Made by a program: the position numbers and the translations under genes. The notes below the pieces were generated by a model. The model was not told where the DNA came from, made no database searches, and worked only from the letters and a program-made list of their open reading frames with translations. This document shows positions 41,995 to 50,383 of a stretch of DNA of 64,000 nucleotides, piece after piece; position 1 is the stretch's first letter; each line of letters begins with the position of its first letter. The stretch is from Paraburkholderia fungorum (GTDB lineage: Bacteria; Pseudomonadota; Gammaproteobacteria; Burkholderiales; Burkholderiaceae). The stretch lies in NCBI RefSeq assembly GCF_003610895.1, contig NZ_MCAS01000056.1, forward strand, positions 124,001 through 188,000, written 5' to 3'.

Positions 41995-43392
41995 TCAATA
42001 AGCATTGCTGCCGGCAAAGCCCTTCCACAGCGTCAGCACGACGATCTTGATGTCGAGCCAGAAGGTCCAGTGCTGCATGTAGTACAGATCGAGCTTGACG
42101 CGTCCCATCATCTTTTCGATGCGATCGGTTTCGCCGCGATAGCCGTTGATCTGAGCCCATCCGGTGATGCCTGGCTTGATCCGGTAACGGTGCATGTAGC
42201 CCTTCACCAGATCCTTGTAGATGTCGTCGTGTTCGAGTGCGTGAGGGCGCGGACCGACCACCGACATCTCGCCGCGCAGCACATTGATGAATTGCGGCAA
42301 TTCGTCGAGGCTGGTGCGCCGCAGGAATGCGCCGACCGCGGTGATGCGCGGATCGCGCCGCGTGGCCTGGGTGATCTTGCCGGCCTCTTCCTTGTGCATC
42401 TTCATCGAGCGAAACTTGTAGATCTCAAACTGGTTGCCATCGATGCCCTTGCGCTTCTGGCGGAAGAACACCGGGCCCGGCGAACTCAGCTTCACCATCG
42501 CCGCGATCACCAGCATCACCGGCGCCAGCGCGGTCAATGCCGCCAGCGCGAACAAACGGTCGAAAATGCGTTTGGGCAGTACCCGCAGATCGGTGATGGG
42601 CGAAGCGGCCAGATTGATCGCCGGCACGCCGAGCAGATCGACCATCGGCTGATTGAAGAGCGTGAGGCTGCGCACGTCCGGAATGAAGCGGATGTTCACG
42701 AAGTCGTTTTTCAGATCCATCACGAAGCGGTGGATCGCCTTCTCCTTCGAGATCGGCAAGGCGAGCCACAGTTCGCGAATCGCGCGCTGACGCACCAGCT
42801 GGAGCATCCGTGCGTAGTCGCGTTCGACCGGCACGCCTTCGATCGCGTCGCTCGTATCCGGGTCCTCATAAGGATTGATCGTGCCGTCTTCGTCGAACAC
42901 CACGACGGGGCTGAAGCCCGCTTCCGGGCGGCTGCGCATCTGCTCGATCAGGAAGCGCCCGTACGGCGCACCGCCGACGATCGCCACCGCGCGCTGATTG
43001 AAGCCTTCGCGGCGCAGTCCGCGCAGAATCGAGTAGACGATCACCTTGGTGACGATCAGCAGCACAATCGTCGCGACCGCCCAGTAGACGAGCCACAGAC
43101 GCGACAGGCTGTCCGAGCGGTGCAGACTGAAACTGATCAGCACGCCGGTCACTTCCACGATCAGCCAGCCGCCCGCGACGCGGCACAGCAGGTCGTAGAG
43201 CGGCTTGCCGCGCCACGACTGATAGATTCCCAGCGCCGGAAAGAACACCACCACCAGCAGGCAGTCGAACGCGAGCGAAACGCTTTGGACGTCGTCCAGC
43301 CACACCAATTTCCCGCTGTGCACGGCCGTCGCAATGGCGGCGCCGAACGCGACCATGGCGATGTCGATGATTCTCGATAGAACGCTCAGCAT
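41995..43392 (-). CDS. bceB: Undecaprenyl-phosphate glucose phosphotransferase (bceB)
   Basis: 465 residues. Starts repeat-unit assembly by moving glucose-1-phosphate from UDP-glucose to undecaprenyl phosphate. The N-terminal half has four to five membrane segments and a CoA-binding-like region (RAVAIVGGAPYGRFLIEQM). The C-terminal bacterial sugar transferase domain contains KRIFDRLFALAALTALAPVM, FRQKRKGIDGNQFEIYKFRSM, RRTSLDELPQFINVLRGEMS, VVGPRPHA and KPGITGWAQINGYRGE. GAGGGG precedes the ATG. First gene of the leftward bceB-K operon. Confidence 0.95.
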   Translation of the reverse strand: MLSVLSRIIDIAMVAFGAAIATAVHSGKLVWLDDVQSVSLAFDCLLVVVFFPALGIYQSWRGKPLYDLLCRVAGGWLIVEVTGVLISFSLHRSDSLSRLWLVYWAVATIVLLIVTKVIVYSILRGLRREGFNQRAVAIVGGAPYGRFLIEQMRSRPEAGFSPVVVFDEDGTINPYEDPDTSDAIEGVPVERDYARMLQLVRQRAIRELWLALPISKEKAIHRFVMDLKNDFVNIRFIPDVRSLTLFNQPMVDLLGVPAINLAASPITDLRVLPKRIFDRLFALAALTALAPVMLVIAAMVKLSSPGPVFFRQKRKGIDGNQFEIYKFRSMKMHKEEAGKITQATRRDPRITAVGAFLRRTSLDELPQFINVLRGEMSVVGPRPHALEHDDIYKDLVKGYMHRYRIKPGITGWAQINGYRGETDRIEKMMGRVKLDLYYMQHWTFWLDIKIVVLTLWKGFAGSNAY

Positions 43393-44043
43393 GCGCTGCC
43401 CCTCAGTTCGTCAGTCAAGTGCCGTCCGTTGGTAGGTTGATTTCCCGTCACACTCATCAAGTCGCGAACGAAGCAACGAAGCAACGCAACGCCGGTATCG
43501 CGCCGTCCAGATAAATGCGCGACGCGAAACTGATTTAACCGGTGCTAATTGCCATGCTGATCTCCCGGCAAAAAAATCCTGAATGGCCGACCCGGGAGGC
43601 AGAGTCTGAATGAGTGAATACCCTTGTACAGGTATAGATAAAGCGATATTAAAATTCGGACTGCAAGACAGCAAAATATCTCAAAATGTATCGGTCAAAT
43701 TTCCGGCATTTTTTTTGACATTTGTACGGCAATTGTTACCGAATTTGCGTTTCACAGTGGCGTTTTTCGCCTTTTCAGCGCTGGAAATGAGCCAACCTGT
43801 CTGTTTTCTTACGAAGCTTGTGCTGCGTGTTTCGTCTTTAATTTTCGCTATTGCAGCGGACGAAAAAATTCGCCATCATTTTTTCGATTAATTTTTCTTT
43901 TTAAAAAATTATCCAGACATTTTTCCTTCATGAAATGGATAATTTTATTAGACGATTTATATAGTTTCCATTTAACGCGCTTTTATTGATTCTTTACTTC
44001 GTGATAAAACTCGACGCACTCACCCAGCCTCGAGGAGTCCATC
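43393..44043. promoter_or_regulatory. AT-rich divergent promoter region between bceB and bceA
   Basis: 651 bp. From about 43600 to 43990 it is strongly AT-rich against a GC-rich background. A TTGACA at 43715-43720 could be a rightward -35 element, but no good -10 follows. TTTTTTCGATTAATTTTTC (43879-43897) resembles sequences in the two other AT-rich bce spacers. A 93-codon open frame here (43610-43891) has AT-rich, non-coding character and is not accepted. Confidence 0.6.
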
Positions 44044-45597
44044 ATGACAGCTCCGGTTACGGCCACGCCCGCCGACACCCGGTCTACGCAAGCTATGCCC
44101 CTTAACGTCAAGCTCAAAGTACATCCCGTGATTCTGGCGGGCGGCTCCGGCACACGGTTGTGGCCCATGTCGCGCGAGCAATACCCGAAACAACTGATTG
44201 GTTTGCTAGGCGAAGACTCGCTGCTGCAATCCACTACGCGCCGCCTCGATGGACTCGAAGCCGGCCATCTCCTCTCCGAGCAACTCGTCGTGGTGGCCAA
44301 CGAAGAGCATCGCTTCACCACCGCCGAGCAATTGCGCACGAGCGGCAAGCCGGGCCGGCTGATTCTTGAGCCTGTCGGGCGCGATACAGCTCCGGCGCTG
44401 ACGGTGGCCGCGCTTTCGATCGCCGCGCAGGACGGCGACGGCATCATGGTTGTGATGCCCGCCGATCATGCGGTGACCGACATCGACGGTTTTCATGCCG
44501 CGGTAGCCGCCGGCGTCCAGCATGCGGCAGCTGGCCATATCGTGACGATGGGCATCGTGCCGACGCGCGCGGAAACCGGCTATGGCTACATCCGCATTGG
44601 CGCGGCGCTTGGCATGCCTAACGACATGCACGAAACGGACGCCGACGCCTCTCGCGGGATCGGTGCGCACAAGCTCGATCGTTTCGTGGAAAAGCCGCAC
44701 CTGGAGTTGGCGCAGCGTTACGTCGAATCGCAGGAGTACTGGTGGAACAGCGGCATTTTTATCATGCGCGCCTCGATCTGGTTGAAGTCGATTCGCCACT
44801 TCCAGCCGGCGATTTACGAAGCCTGCGCCGCGGCGTTCGCGGGCGGCAAGGCAGATGGCGATTTCTTCCGTCTCCAACGCGACGCGTTCAGCGCCTCGCC
44901 GTCGAACTCGATCGACTACGCGGTGATGGAGCAACTGGGTAACGATCAAACCGCCGCGTCCGGTGTAGTTGTGCCGCTGCAGGCGGGCTGGTCTGATGTC
45001 GGCTCGTGGGACGCGATCTGGGACATCTCCGAGAAAGACGCCGATCAGAACGTGGGCCGCGGCCGCGTGATGTTCGAAGGGGCGGCCTCGACCTTCGCGC
45101 ATTCGGAAGGACGCCTGATTGCCTGCGTCGGCACGCACGATCTTGTGGTGGTCGAAACGGCCGACGCAATTCTGATCGCGGACAAATCGCGGGTGCAGGA
45201 CGTCAAGAAGATTGTCGGACGGATCCGCAACGACGGCGGCCTGGAAGCGGCCAACCATCGCAAGGTACATCGCCCGTGGGGCAATTACGATTCCGTCGAT
45301 ACCGGCGAGCGCTTCCAGGTGAAACGCATTGTCGTGAAGCCGGGCGCGCGGCTCTCGCTGCAAATGCATCATCATCGCGCGGAACACTGGATCGTCGTGC
45401 GCGGCACCGCGCTCGTCACGCGAGGTGAAGAGCGCTTCATCGTCTCCGAAAACGAATCGGCCTATATTCCGCTGGGCGTCACCCACCGTCTCGAGAACCC
45501 GGGCAAGATGCCGCTCGAAATGATCGAGGTGCAATCGGGTTCGTATCTCGGCGAAGACGATATCGTGCGCTTCGACGACACGTACGGACGTCAATGA
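44044..45597 (+). CDS. bceA: Bifunctional mannose-6-phosphate isomerase / mannose-1-phosphate guanylyltransferase (bceA)
   Basis: 517 residues, type II PMI-GMP. The N-terminal guanylyltransferase has VILAGGSGTRLWPMSREQYPKQ and FVEKPHLELAQRYV. The C-terminal cupin-type isomerase has HRPWGNYDSVDTGERFQVKRI, GARLSLQMHHHRAEHWIVV (metal-binding His cluster) and NESAYIPLGVTHRLENPG. Supplies GDP-mannose for mannosyl units and for BceN. GAGGAG precedes the ATG. It is divergent from bceB, as in known cepacian clusters. Confidence 0.95.
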   Translation: MTAPVTATPADTRSTQAMPLNVKLKVHPVILAGGSGTRLWPMSREQYPKQLIGLLGEDSLLQSTTRRLDGLEAGHLLSEQLVVVANEEHRFTTAEQLRTSGKPGRLILEPVGRDTAPALTVAALSIAAQDGDGIMVVMPADHAVTDIDGFHAAVAAGVQHAAAGHIVTMGIVPTRAETGYGYIRIGAALGMPNDMHETDADASRGIGAHKLDRFVEKPHLELAQRYVESQEYWWNSGIFIMRASIWLKSIRHFQPAIYEACAAAFAGGKADGDFFRLQRDAFSASPSNSIDYAVMEQLGNDQTAASGVVVPLQAGWSDVGSWDAIWDISEKDADQNVGRGRVMFEGAASTFAHSEGRLIACVGTHDLVVVETADAILIADKSRVQDVKKIVGRIRNDGGLEAANHRKVHRPWGNYDSVDTGERFQVKRIVVKPGARLSLQMHHHRAEHWIVVRGTALVTRGEERFIVSENESAYIPLGVTHRLENPGKMPLEMIEVQSGSYLGEDDIVRFDDTYGRQ

Positions 45598-45720
45598 TTC
45601 ACAACGGATGAAGCGGGAACCTGCGGCGGTTGCTCCTGACTGCCGCGGGGTACTGCTGCACTACCTGCAGTGCCGGCAATCACATAGCCGCCGTACTTAC
45701 TGCCGTAGTAGCCACCACAC

Positions 45721-45744
45721 TTGCAGACGCCCTTGCAGACGCCC
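45721..45744. repeat. Perfect 12-bp duplication
   Basis: TTGCAGACGCCC twice in tandem, directly before the stop codon of the reverse-strand gene ending at 45745. Confidence 0.6.
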
Positions 45745-46902
45745 TCATCCCGCGTGGGAGATGAGTTCCGGAAATGACGGAAAACGATCTGATGCACTGC
45801 CGCTTTCGGTTGCAGGTGCGGCCGGCTCGCCAGGATAACGGCGCAGCGGTCCTCGGAACGCATTGAGCGGGCCGTGCAAAGGGCCGCCGTGATTCACCGT
45901 GACGGGTTCCGGCACATGACGCATGGCCGGCAGCGGGCGCGCGGCCACGGCCGCCGCGTTGGCTGCCGGTGTAGCGCCTGCTGCCGCCTGCGTGCGGCAT
46001 TCACGGTCGATCCACTGCCTTGCCCATTCGAGCGCGTATTGCTCCGCCGCCTCGGCCTGGGCGAAGCGCGGTCCGACGAGGCCGGAACGCTCGGCGCGTT
46101 TGCCGTCCTTCATGATCTCCGCCCACGCGCGATACATGGCATTGGGCACCTGCTCCGCCGCCACGTAGATCACATAGCCATGCTGATCGGCGACTTGCGT
46201 GCCACGCGGCGCGAGACTCATCGACAACGGGCTGCGCTGATCTTCAAGCTGTTGCGCGCGACGTGCCGACGTAATGGCCGAATCCAGGCTATGCATGGCA
46301 GCGTCCACCGCCCGCGCCTCGTTCATGCCTTGCGGATCGGCAAGCATGGCTGAGCGCGCCGCAGGCGAGGAAAATGCCGACGTTGGCGAAGCTGCACGGG
46401 ACACCGGCGGTACATTCGTCAGCCCGGATAACTGGCGCGTGATATCGGCGATCGGATCGGCCGAGCGCCACTGGCTCAGGCTGCTCGATACGCCGGGCGC
46501 CTGCCATGACTCGGGGCTCTTCCACGACACACCCCGCAGACCTTCGTCACGCACGCTCGGCGTTTCTGCTGCGGGTGCTGCCGGCTTGGCCGCGACGGGC
46601 GGCGCCGGCTGCGGGATATAGGCGAAGCTACGCCCGGTTTGCGACAACAGCCGCACCATCTCGAGCAGGGTGCCGTTCAACTGCCACTCTTCGAAACGGC
46701 GCCTGCATGTTGGCCCCGAGGGATAGCGCCCAGGCAGCTTCGACCAGGGCTCGCCCGTTGTCAGAATCCACAGGACGGCATTCGCCACGATGCGCGGTTC
46801 GGCGCGGGGTCGGCCGCGCCGGTTAAGACGGACGGCCGGCTCATCAGAGACAAGCGCTGCCAGCAGCGCCCATTCGTCATTGCTTAGCTCATCGAAAAAC
46901 AT
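45745..46902 (-). CDS. Protein with IS5-type transposase N-terminal domain (DUF4096-like) and unrelated C-terminus; possible domesticated regulator
   Basis: 385 residues from the ATG at 46902, preceded by GGAG at 8 nt (an ATG at 46965 is also in frame). Residues 4-90 match the helix-turn-helix N-terminus of IS5/IS1031 transposases: LSNDEWALLAALV, RRGRPRAEPR, ILTTGEPWSKLP, CRRRFEEWQLNGTLLEM. The DDE catalytic domain that should follow is absent. Instead there is a Pro/Ala-rich linker (about 97-120), a Ser-rich middle, and a predicted mixed domain near 250-325 (HGYVIYVAAEQVPNAMYRAWAEIM ... EQYALEWARQWID). No inverted repeats or target duplication were seen. It converges on bceA, so it may be a DNA-binding regulator rather than a transposon relic. 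Confidence 0.75.
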   Translation of the reverse strand: MFFDELSNDEWALLAALVSDEPAVRLNRRGRPRAEPRIVANAVLWILTTGEPWSKLPGRYPSGPTCRRRFEEWQLNGTLLEMVRLLSQTGRSFAYIPQPAPPVAAKPAAPAAETPSVRDEGLRGVSWKSPESWQAPGVSSSLSQWRSADPIADITRQLSGLTNVPPVSRAASPTSAFSSPAARSAMLADPQGMNEARAVDAAMHSLDSAITSARRAQQLEDQRSPLSMSLAPRGTQVADQHGYVIYVAAEQVPNAMYRAWAEIMKDGKRAERSGLVGPRFAQAEAAEQYALEWARQWIDRECRTQAAAGATPAANAAAVAARPLPAMRHVPEPVTVNHGGPLHGPLNAFRGPLRRYPGEPAAPATESGSASDRFPSFPELISHAG

Positions 46903-47485
46903 TGGGTTTTCTCCACGCAGCCTGGCCGGGCCGCGGCTTTGGGCAACCACGGATTCAACTTTCACGATCCGTGTGCCGCCCTCGGTTGCACAAATATGTC
47001 TTGTACGTTCTGTTTGCTGGTCAATATCGCACTGGCTTAGTGCGGTTTGTCCCTATTGCGAAGCACAAAACGTGGTCTCACTCGTGCATGGGAGAATTTG
47101 TGCACGAAGCATACCATCCCCAGGGTTTGCGTGAATATCGTTGAGACAAGTGTTACGGATGGAAACAATCTTGTTTTTTTGCTGCGTCGGTTTACGCATT
47201 GCTGTAACAGAGCAGCCATCGGCCAAGGCTTCGAAATCCACTATTGCATGGCACAACGGCATGAAAAAATGAGCGAATTGTCTTCACGAAATTCCCGCTC
47301 GATCCATCGTGCATTTCAATGCGATTCGAATGTACTTGTGCCCTGCCTGGGTGCTGCGTGAGTGGACCAGACCGATACTACCTGACTGACATCGCGGCGC
47401 CATTGCCGAGGAAGCGAACGCAGCGTTTGCACATGCAGTTCGCATTCCTCTGGACACCGTACGAGTGTGGCCGGTAGGCGTTCCG
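46903..47485. other. 583-bp spacer, no supported gene
   Basis: Upstream of the transposase-domain gene and downstream of the YciI gene. Small frames exist on both strands (for example 47053-47262 reverse), but none has a clear ribosome site or family resemblance. Base composition is lower in GC than in the flanking genes. Confidence 0.45.
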
Positions 47486-47782
47486 CTAGCGCACCGGATT
47501 CGCCGCACCCTCACCCGCCACGGTCATCCAGTGGCGCACTCGCCAGCGCGTCACAAGGCCGGCAAGCACATACGGATCGGCTCTGGCAAAGGCTTCGGCG
47601 GCAGCCGGAGAGTCTCCGTTGAAGAGCAGCACCGCGGTATCCACGGGGTCCGTCAACGCGCCGGCCAGTTGCAATTCACCGCGCTCCGCCGCCGCCCACG
47701 CGAGTTTCAGATGGGCGTCGCGATATGCGCCACGCCGCTCGAGATAGTCCGCAACAAGATCATAAGTCAACAGATAGTGCAT
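47486..47782 (-). CDS. YciI family protein
   Basis: 98 residues with the YciI ferredoxin-like fold pattern: MHYLLTYDLVADYLERRGAYRDAHLKLAWAAAERGEL (the His and Asp positions used in the family), AGALTDPVDTAVLLF, and AEAFARADPYVLAGLVTRWRVRHW. AGGAGG lies 6 nt before the ATG. The family includes small dehydrochlorinase-like enzymes and proteins of unknown role; substrate unknown here. Confidence 0.87.
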   Translation of the reverse strand: MHYLLTYDLVADYLERRGAYRDAHLKLAWAAAERGELQLAGALTDPVDTAVLLFNGDSPAAAEAFARADPYVLAGLVTRWRVRHWMTVAGEGAANPVR

Positions 47783-48231
47783 GGCACACCTCCTTTGACC
47801 TGCGCGACGCGGACGCCGGGCGGCGCCTTGGCGCAGGCATTCAAGTCAAGATTACCCCGTTGATCGCAAGCGGGATTTTCTGCCGATTTTTTATTCATTT
47901 GCATCTGCAGCAATACAGCTCAAATACATAAGATTTGATCAATCATTATCGAATGACGGCGAATTAATTCATTTGCATACGCTTCGAAAATTAATCTGGA
48001 TTGCATATCATATTTGCGGCGGCAATTCGATCCTGCCGCTTCAGCCCCGGCAGCCCCGCCATCCCTGCCGCGTAGGGGAAAACCTGCGTGAGCGCCTGTC
48101 AACCGGAATGCGCTTTTATCCGTTCTGGCAGACAGCATTTGCCATAATGGATGTGCCGAGGGGTCCTGGACGCCGTTGACGCCCGCGCGCATGAACGACC
48201 AAAAACGTTTTCACCACCGATGGAGTGTCAC
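47783..48231. other. 449-bp spacer, promoters only
   Basis: Lies between the divergent YciI and PsiF-like genes. It has an AT-rich centre (47880-48010). No gene or RNA is recognised. Confidence 0.4.
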
Positions 48232-48528
48232 ATGAAAGTCCAATCCGCTATCGCTACGCTGGTGCTGGGTGCTGTCCTCGTTTCGCCGGTGTTCGCACAG
48301 AACAGCCAGCAAACGAAAATGGCCGACTGTAACAAGCAGGCCGGCGACAAGAAGGGCGACGACCGCAAAGCCTTCATGAAGACCTGCCTGTCCGCCAAGC
48401 CGGCCGCCGCAGCGCCGATGAGCCAGCAAGACAAGATGAAGGCATGCAATGCGCAAGCCACCGGCAAGAAGGGTGATGACCGCAAGGCTTTCATGAAGAC
48501 CTGCCTGTCGTCCGCACCGGCTAATTAA
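48232..48528 (+). CDS. PsiF repeat family secreted protein
   Basis: 98 residues from the ATG at 48232 (GGAG upstream). The signal peptide MKVQSAIATLVLGAVLVSPVFAQ is followed by two near-identical PsiF repeats (KMADCNKQAGDKKGDDRKAF and KMKACNAQATGKKGDDRKAF, each ending MKTCLS), joined by KPAAAAPMSQQD. It should be exported to the periplasm, and the paired Cys could form disulfides. PsiF is phosphate-starvation-inducible in E. coli; function unknown. Confidence 0.87.
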   Translation: MKVQSAIATLVLGAVLVSPVFAQNSQQTKMADCNKQAGDKKGDDRKAFMKTCLSAKPAAAAPMSQQDKMKACNAQATGKKGDDRKAFMKTCLSSAPAN

Positions 48529-48535
48529 ACGCAAC

Positions 48536-48567
48536 GCAAGCGGCGCGGCCCACACGCCGCGCGCTTG
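48536..48567 (+). terminator. Hairpin after the PsiF gene
   Basis: GCAAGC-G-GCGCGGC paired with GCCGCGC-GCTTGC. Very stable, but there is no T-tract after it. Confidence 0.4.
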
Positions 48568-48866
48568 CCCGCGTGTAGCCCGAACAGGGCCGCGCCAATT
48601 TCCGGCGCGGTTGCTGCTTCTCTGCTGTCCCGCTTCTGTGCTGCTTCTGCCCTAGGTTCCGTCCGGGCTACCCCATCCGTCCTGCATCCCTTCGCAAGTC
48701 ATTGCCCCAACGGCAGCCCTCGCGCCATCGATTCCTTCGCTGTCCATCCGCGCGAACGCGTCGTTTTTCTTCTATGATGGCTGCGGAGACGGCCCACCCC
48801 CTTACACAACATTAGACGGGCCGCCATCTTGTCGTTGATGCTGCAGAGCATCGATCGGAGGCAAGG
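48568..48866. other. 299-bp spacer without recognised gene
   Basis: Between the PsiF hairpin and the next gene. It contains a loose GCTTCTGTGCTGCTTCTGCC-type repetition near 48611-48650 and the ribosome site of the following gene (GGAGG at 48857). Confidence 0.35.
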
Positions 48867-49313
48867 ATGGTAACGAAGCATAAAAACCGCTGGTTGAGGC
48901 GGTGGCTGGTCGTCATCATATTCTGGGCCGTGCCCGTGGCGATCGTTGCGGTCAGCGAGATCCGGGAGGAAATGGCGTACAACGCCGTCGACCTCGAGCG
49001 CGCGCTGACCACCTGGAATTTCACCGACGCACAACGCGCCGCCGGCGCGCCCGCGCGCTGCCATGGCAAGCCCGACGAAGCGCAAGCCGCCGGCTGTCCG
49101 GCCGACGTGCTGGCCGCCAATGCGCCGCGCCAGCAAGACGCCCGCAATGAATACAGCGTGCGCCGCTCCACGCTCATGGCTTACCTCTGGCACGCATTCG
49201 TCGGCTACTGGATCGTGCCGGCTGTCACCTTGTTCCTGATCGGCGTATTGATCGGCATGATTCGGCGCGCGCTGCGGCGCCCACCTGTCAAAAGCCCGGC
49301 GAACCATGGATGA
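48867..49313 (+). CDS. Two-span membrane protein, unknown function
   Basis: 148 residues. GGAGGCAAGG precedes the ATG. Membrane segments at about 11-29 (WLVVIIFWAVPVAIVAV) and 107-130 (AFVGYWIVPAVTLFLIGVLIGMI) flank a soluble loop with two Cys (ARCHGKPDEAQAAGC) that may form a periplasmic disulfide. Both ends are basic, so both termini are probably cytoplasmic. I do not recognise the family. Confidence 0.75.
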   Translation: MVTKHKNRWLRRWLVVIIFWAVPVAIVAVSEIREEMAYNAVDLERALTTWNFTDAQRAAGAPARCHGKPDEAQAAGCPADVLAANAPRQQDARNEYSVRRSTLMAYLWHAFVGYWIVPAVTLFLIGVLIGMIRRALRRPPVKSPANHG

Positions 49314-49674
49314 GGACGCCGGTGCGGCGTCACGGCAACACTTTCAGTTAGATTTCAATGCGAATCGTGAAGACGATAAATCGGTAAAAACAGGGACCCG
49401 ATACGACCTCGGTCCAGCCGCCAACGAGCCGCGCGCGGTTCGCCACGATTCGCCGGGAGCCTTTTCGGACGCCCTGCCCAAGCACCTTCCAACGATCTTC
49501 CGAGCCCGGTCAAAATTACATCGACACGCCCTGCGGCAAGTCGCAAACCCCCGCCACACAAGGCTTTTCGCCAGGCGACGAAGTACGCCTTCCGCGCTGG
49601 CGTGTGATATAACTCAAAGGCAACCCGGCAACACCATATGAGGTTGTGCCCAGGAACCATGATGGAGAAAAACG
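49314..49674. other. 361-bp spacer without supported gene
   Basis: A 111-codon frame (49306-49641) overlapping the previous stop has Arg/His/Ala-rich, family-less sequence and no ribosome site, so it was not called. The promoter and ribosome site (GGAG at 49664-49667) of the lipoprotein gene lie at the right end. Confidence 0.4.
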
Positions 49675-50262
49675 ATGCAAAGACGAAACTTCATGCTGAA
49701 GACTACCGCTGCGCTCGCTTTCGGAGGCCTTGCACTCGCTGGTTGTACAACCAACGGCAGCAGCCCCAACACTCCCTCCACTGATGCATCCAAACGCCAG
49801 TCGATCGACGCCAGCGTCGACGGCACCATGTCGCGCCTGTTCACGACCGTGAAGGGTTCGCGCGAACTCGTCTCCAAGGCGCGCGGCGTGCTGGTGTTCC
49901 CGTCCGTGCTGCAAGTGGGCTTCATCGTCGGCGGCCAGTACGGCGAAGGCGCACTGCGCGTGGGTGGCAGCTCGGTGGGTTACTACAGCACGGTTTCGGG
50001 TTCGTTCGGTCTGCAGGCAGGCGCGCAGTCGAAGGCCATTGTCTTCCTGTTCATGACGCAGGACTCGCTCGATTCATTCCGCAATGCCGACGGCTGGTCG
50101 GCGGGCGGCGACGCTTCCGTCGCGCTGGTGAAGATGGGCGCCAACGGCGCGATCGATACCACTACGGCCACCGCCCCGGTCGAAGTCATCATCCTGACCA
50201 ACACCGGCCTGATGGCCGATATCTCGCTGCAGGGCACCAAGGTATCGCGCCTGAAGATCTAG
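49675..50262 (+). CDS. YSC84-domain lipoprotein
   Basis: 195 residues. The signal peptide with lipobox (TAALAFGGLALAGC) places it in the envelope as a lipoprotein. The rest is a YSC84/SYLF domain: LFTTVKGSRELVSKARGVLVFPSVLQVGFIVGGQYGEGALRV, YYSTVSGSFGLQAGAQSKAIVFLFMT, and VALVKMGANGAIDTTT. Eukaryotic SYLF domains bind lipids; bacterial members have no settled role. It stands alone, followed by a terminator. Confidence 0.88.
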   Translation: MQRRNFMLKTTAALAFGGLALAGCTTNGSSPNTPSTDASKRQSIDASVDGTMSRLFTTVKGSRELVSKARGVLVFPSVLQVGFIVGGQYGEGALRVGGSSVGYYSTVSGSFGLQAGAQSKAIVFLFMTQDSLDSFRNADGWSAGGDASVALVKMGANGAIDTTTATAPVEVIILTNTGLMADISLQGTKVSRLKI

Positions 50263-50311
50263 GCGGCTATCCGCACCGAGGTCTTAGGTCTCAGGCCGCG
50301 TCTTGCAGCAA

Positions 50312-50352
50312 TAAAAAAACGGCGATGCGCATTGCACGTCGCCGTTCTTTTT
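50312..50352. terminator. Bidirectional terminator between the YSC84 gene and the GT4 gene
   Basis: ACGGCGA/TCGCCGT stem (50319-50325 with 50339-50345). It is flanked by an A-tract on the left and a TCTTTTT tract on the right, so it works for both converging genes. Confidence 0.75.
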
Positions 50353-50383
50353 CATGGTGCCGCGTGAGGCCGCGCCAGCTTAC

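Noticed and set aside
43610..43891. 93-codon plus-strand frame in the bceB-bceA spacer
   Set aside because: AT-rich, no ribosome site, non-coding composition; better explained as promoter DNA.
45745..46965. Complete IS5-family insertion sequence
   Set aside because: Only the N-terminal transposase domain is present; no DDE region, terminal inverted repeats or target duplication could be seen.
47053..47262. 69-codon minus-strand frame in the spacer between the transposase-domain gene and the YciI gene
   Set aside because: No ribosome site or recognisable domain; could be a real small gene but unsupported.
49306..49641. 111-codon plus-strand frame after the two-span membrane protein
   Set aside because: No ribosome site, low-complexity Arg/His/Ala-rich product, no family resemblance.
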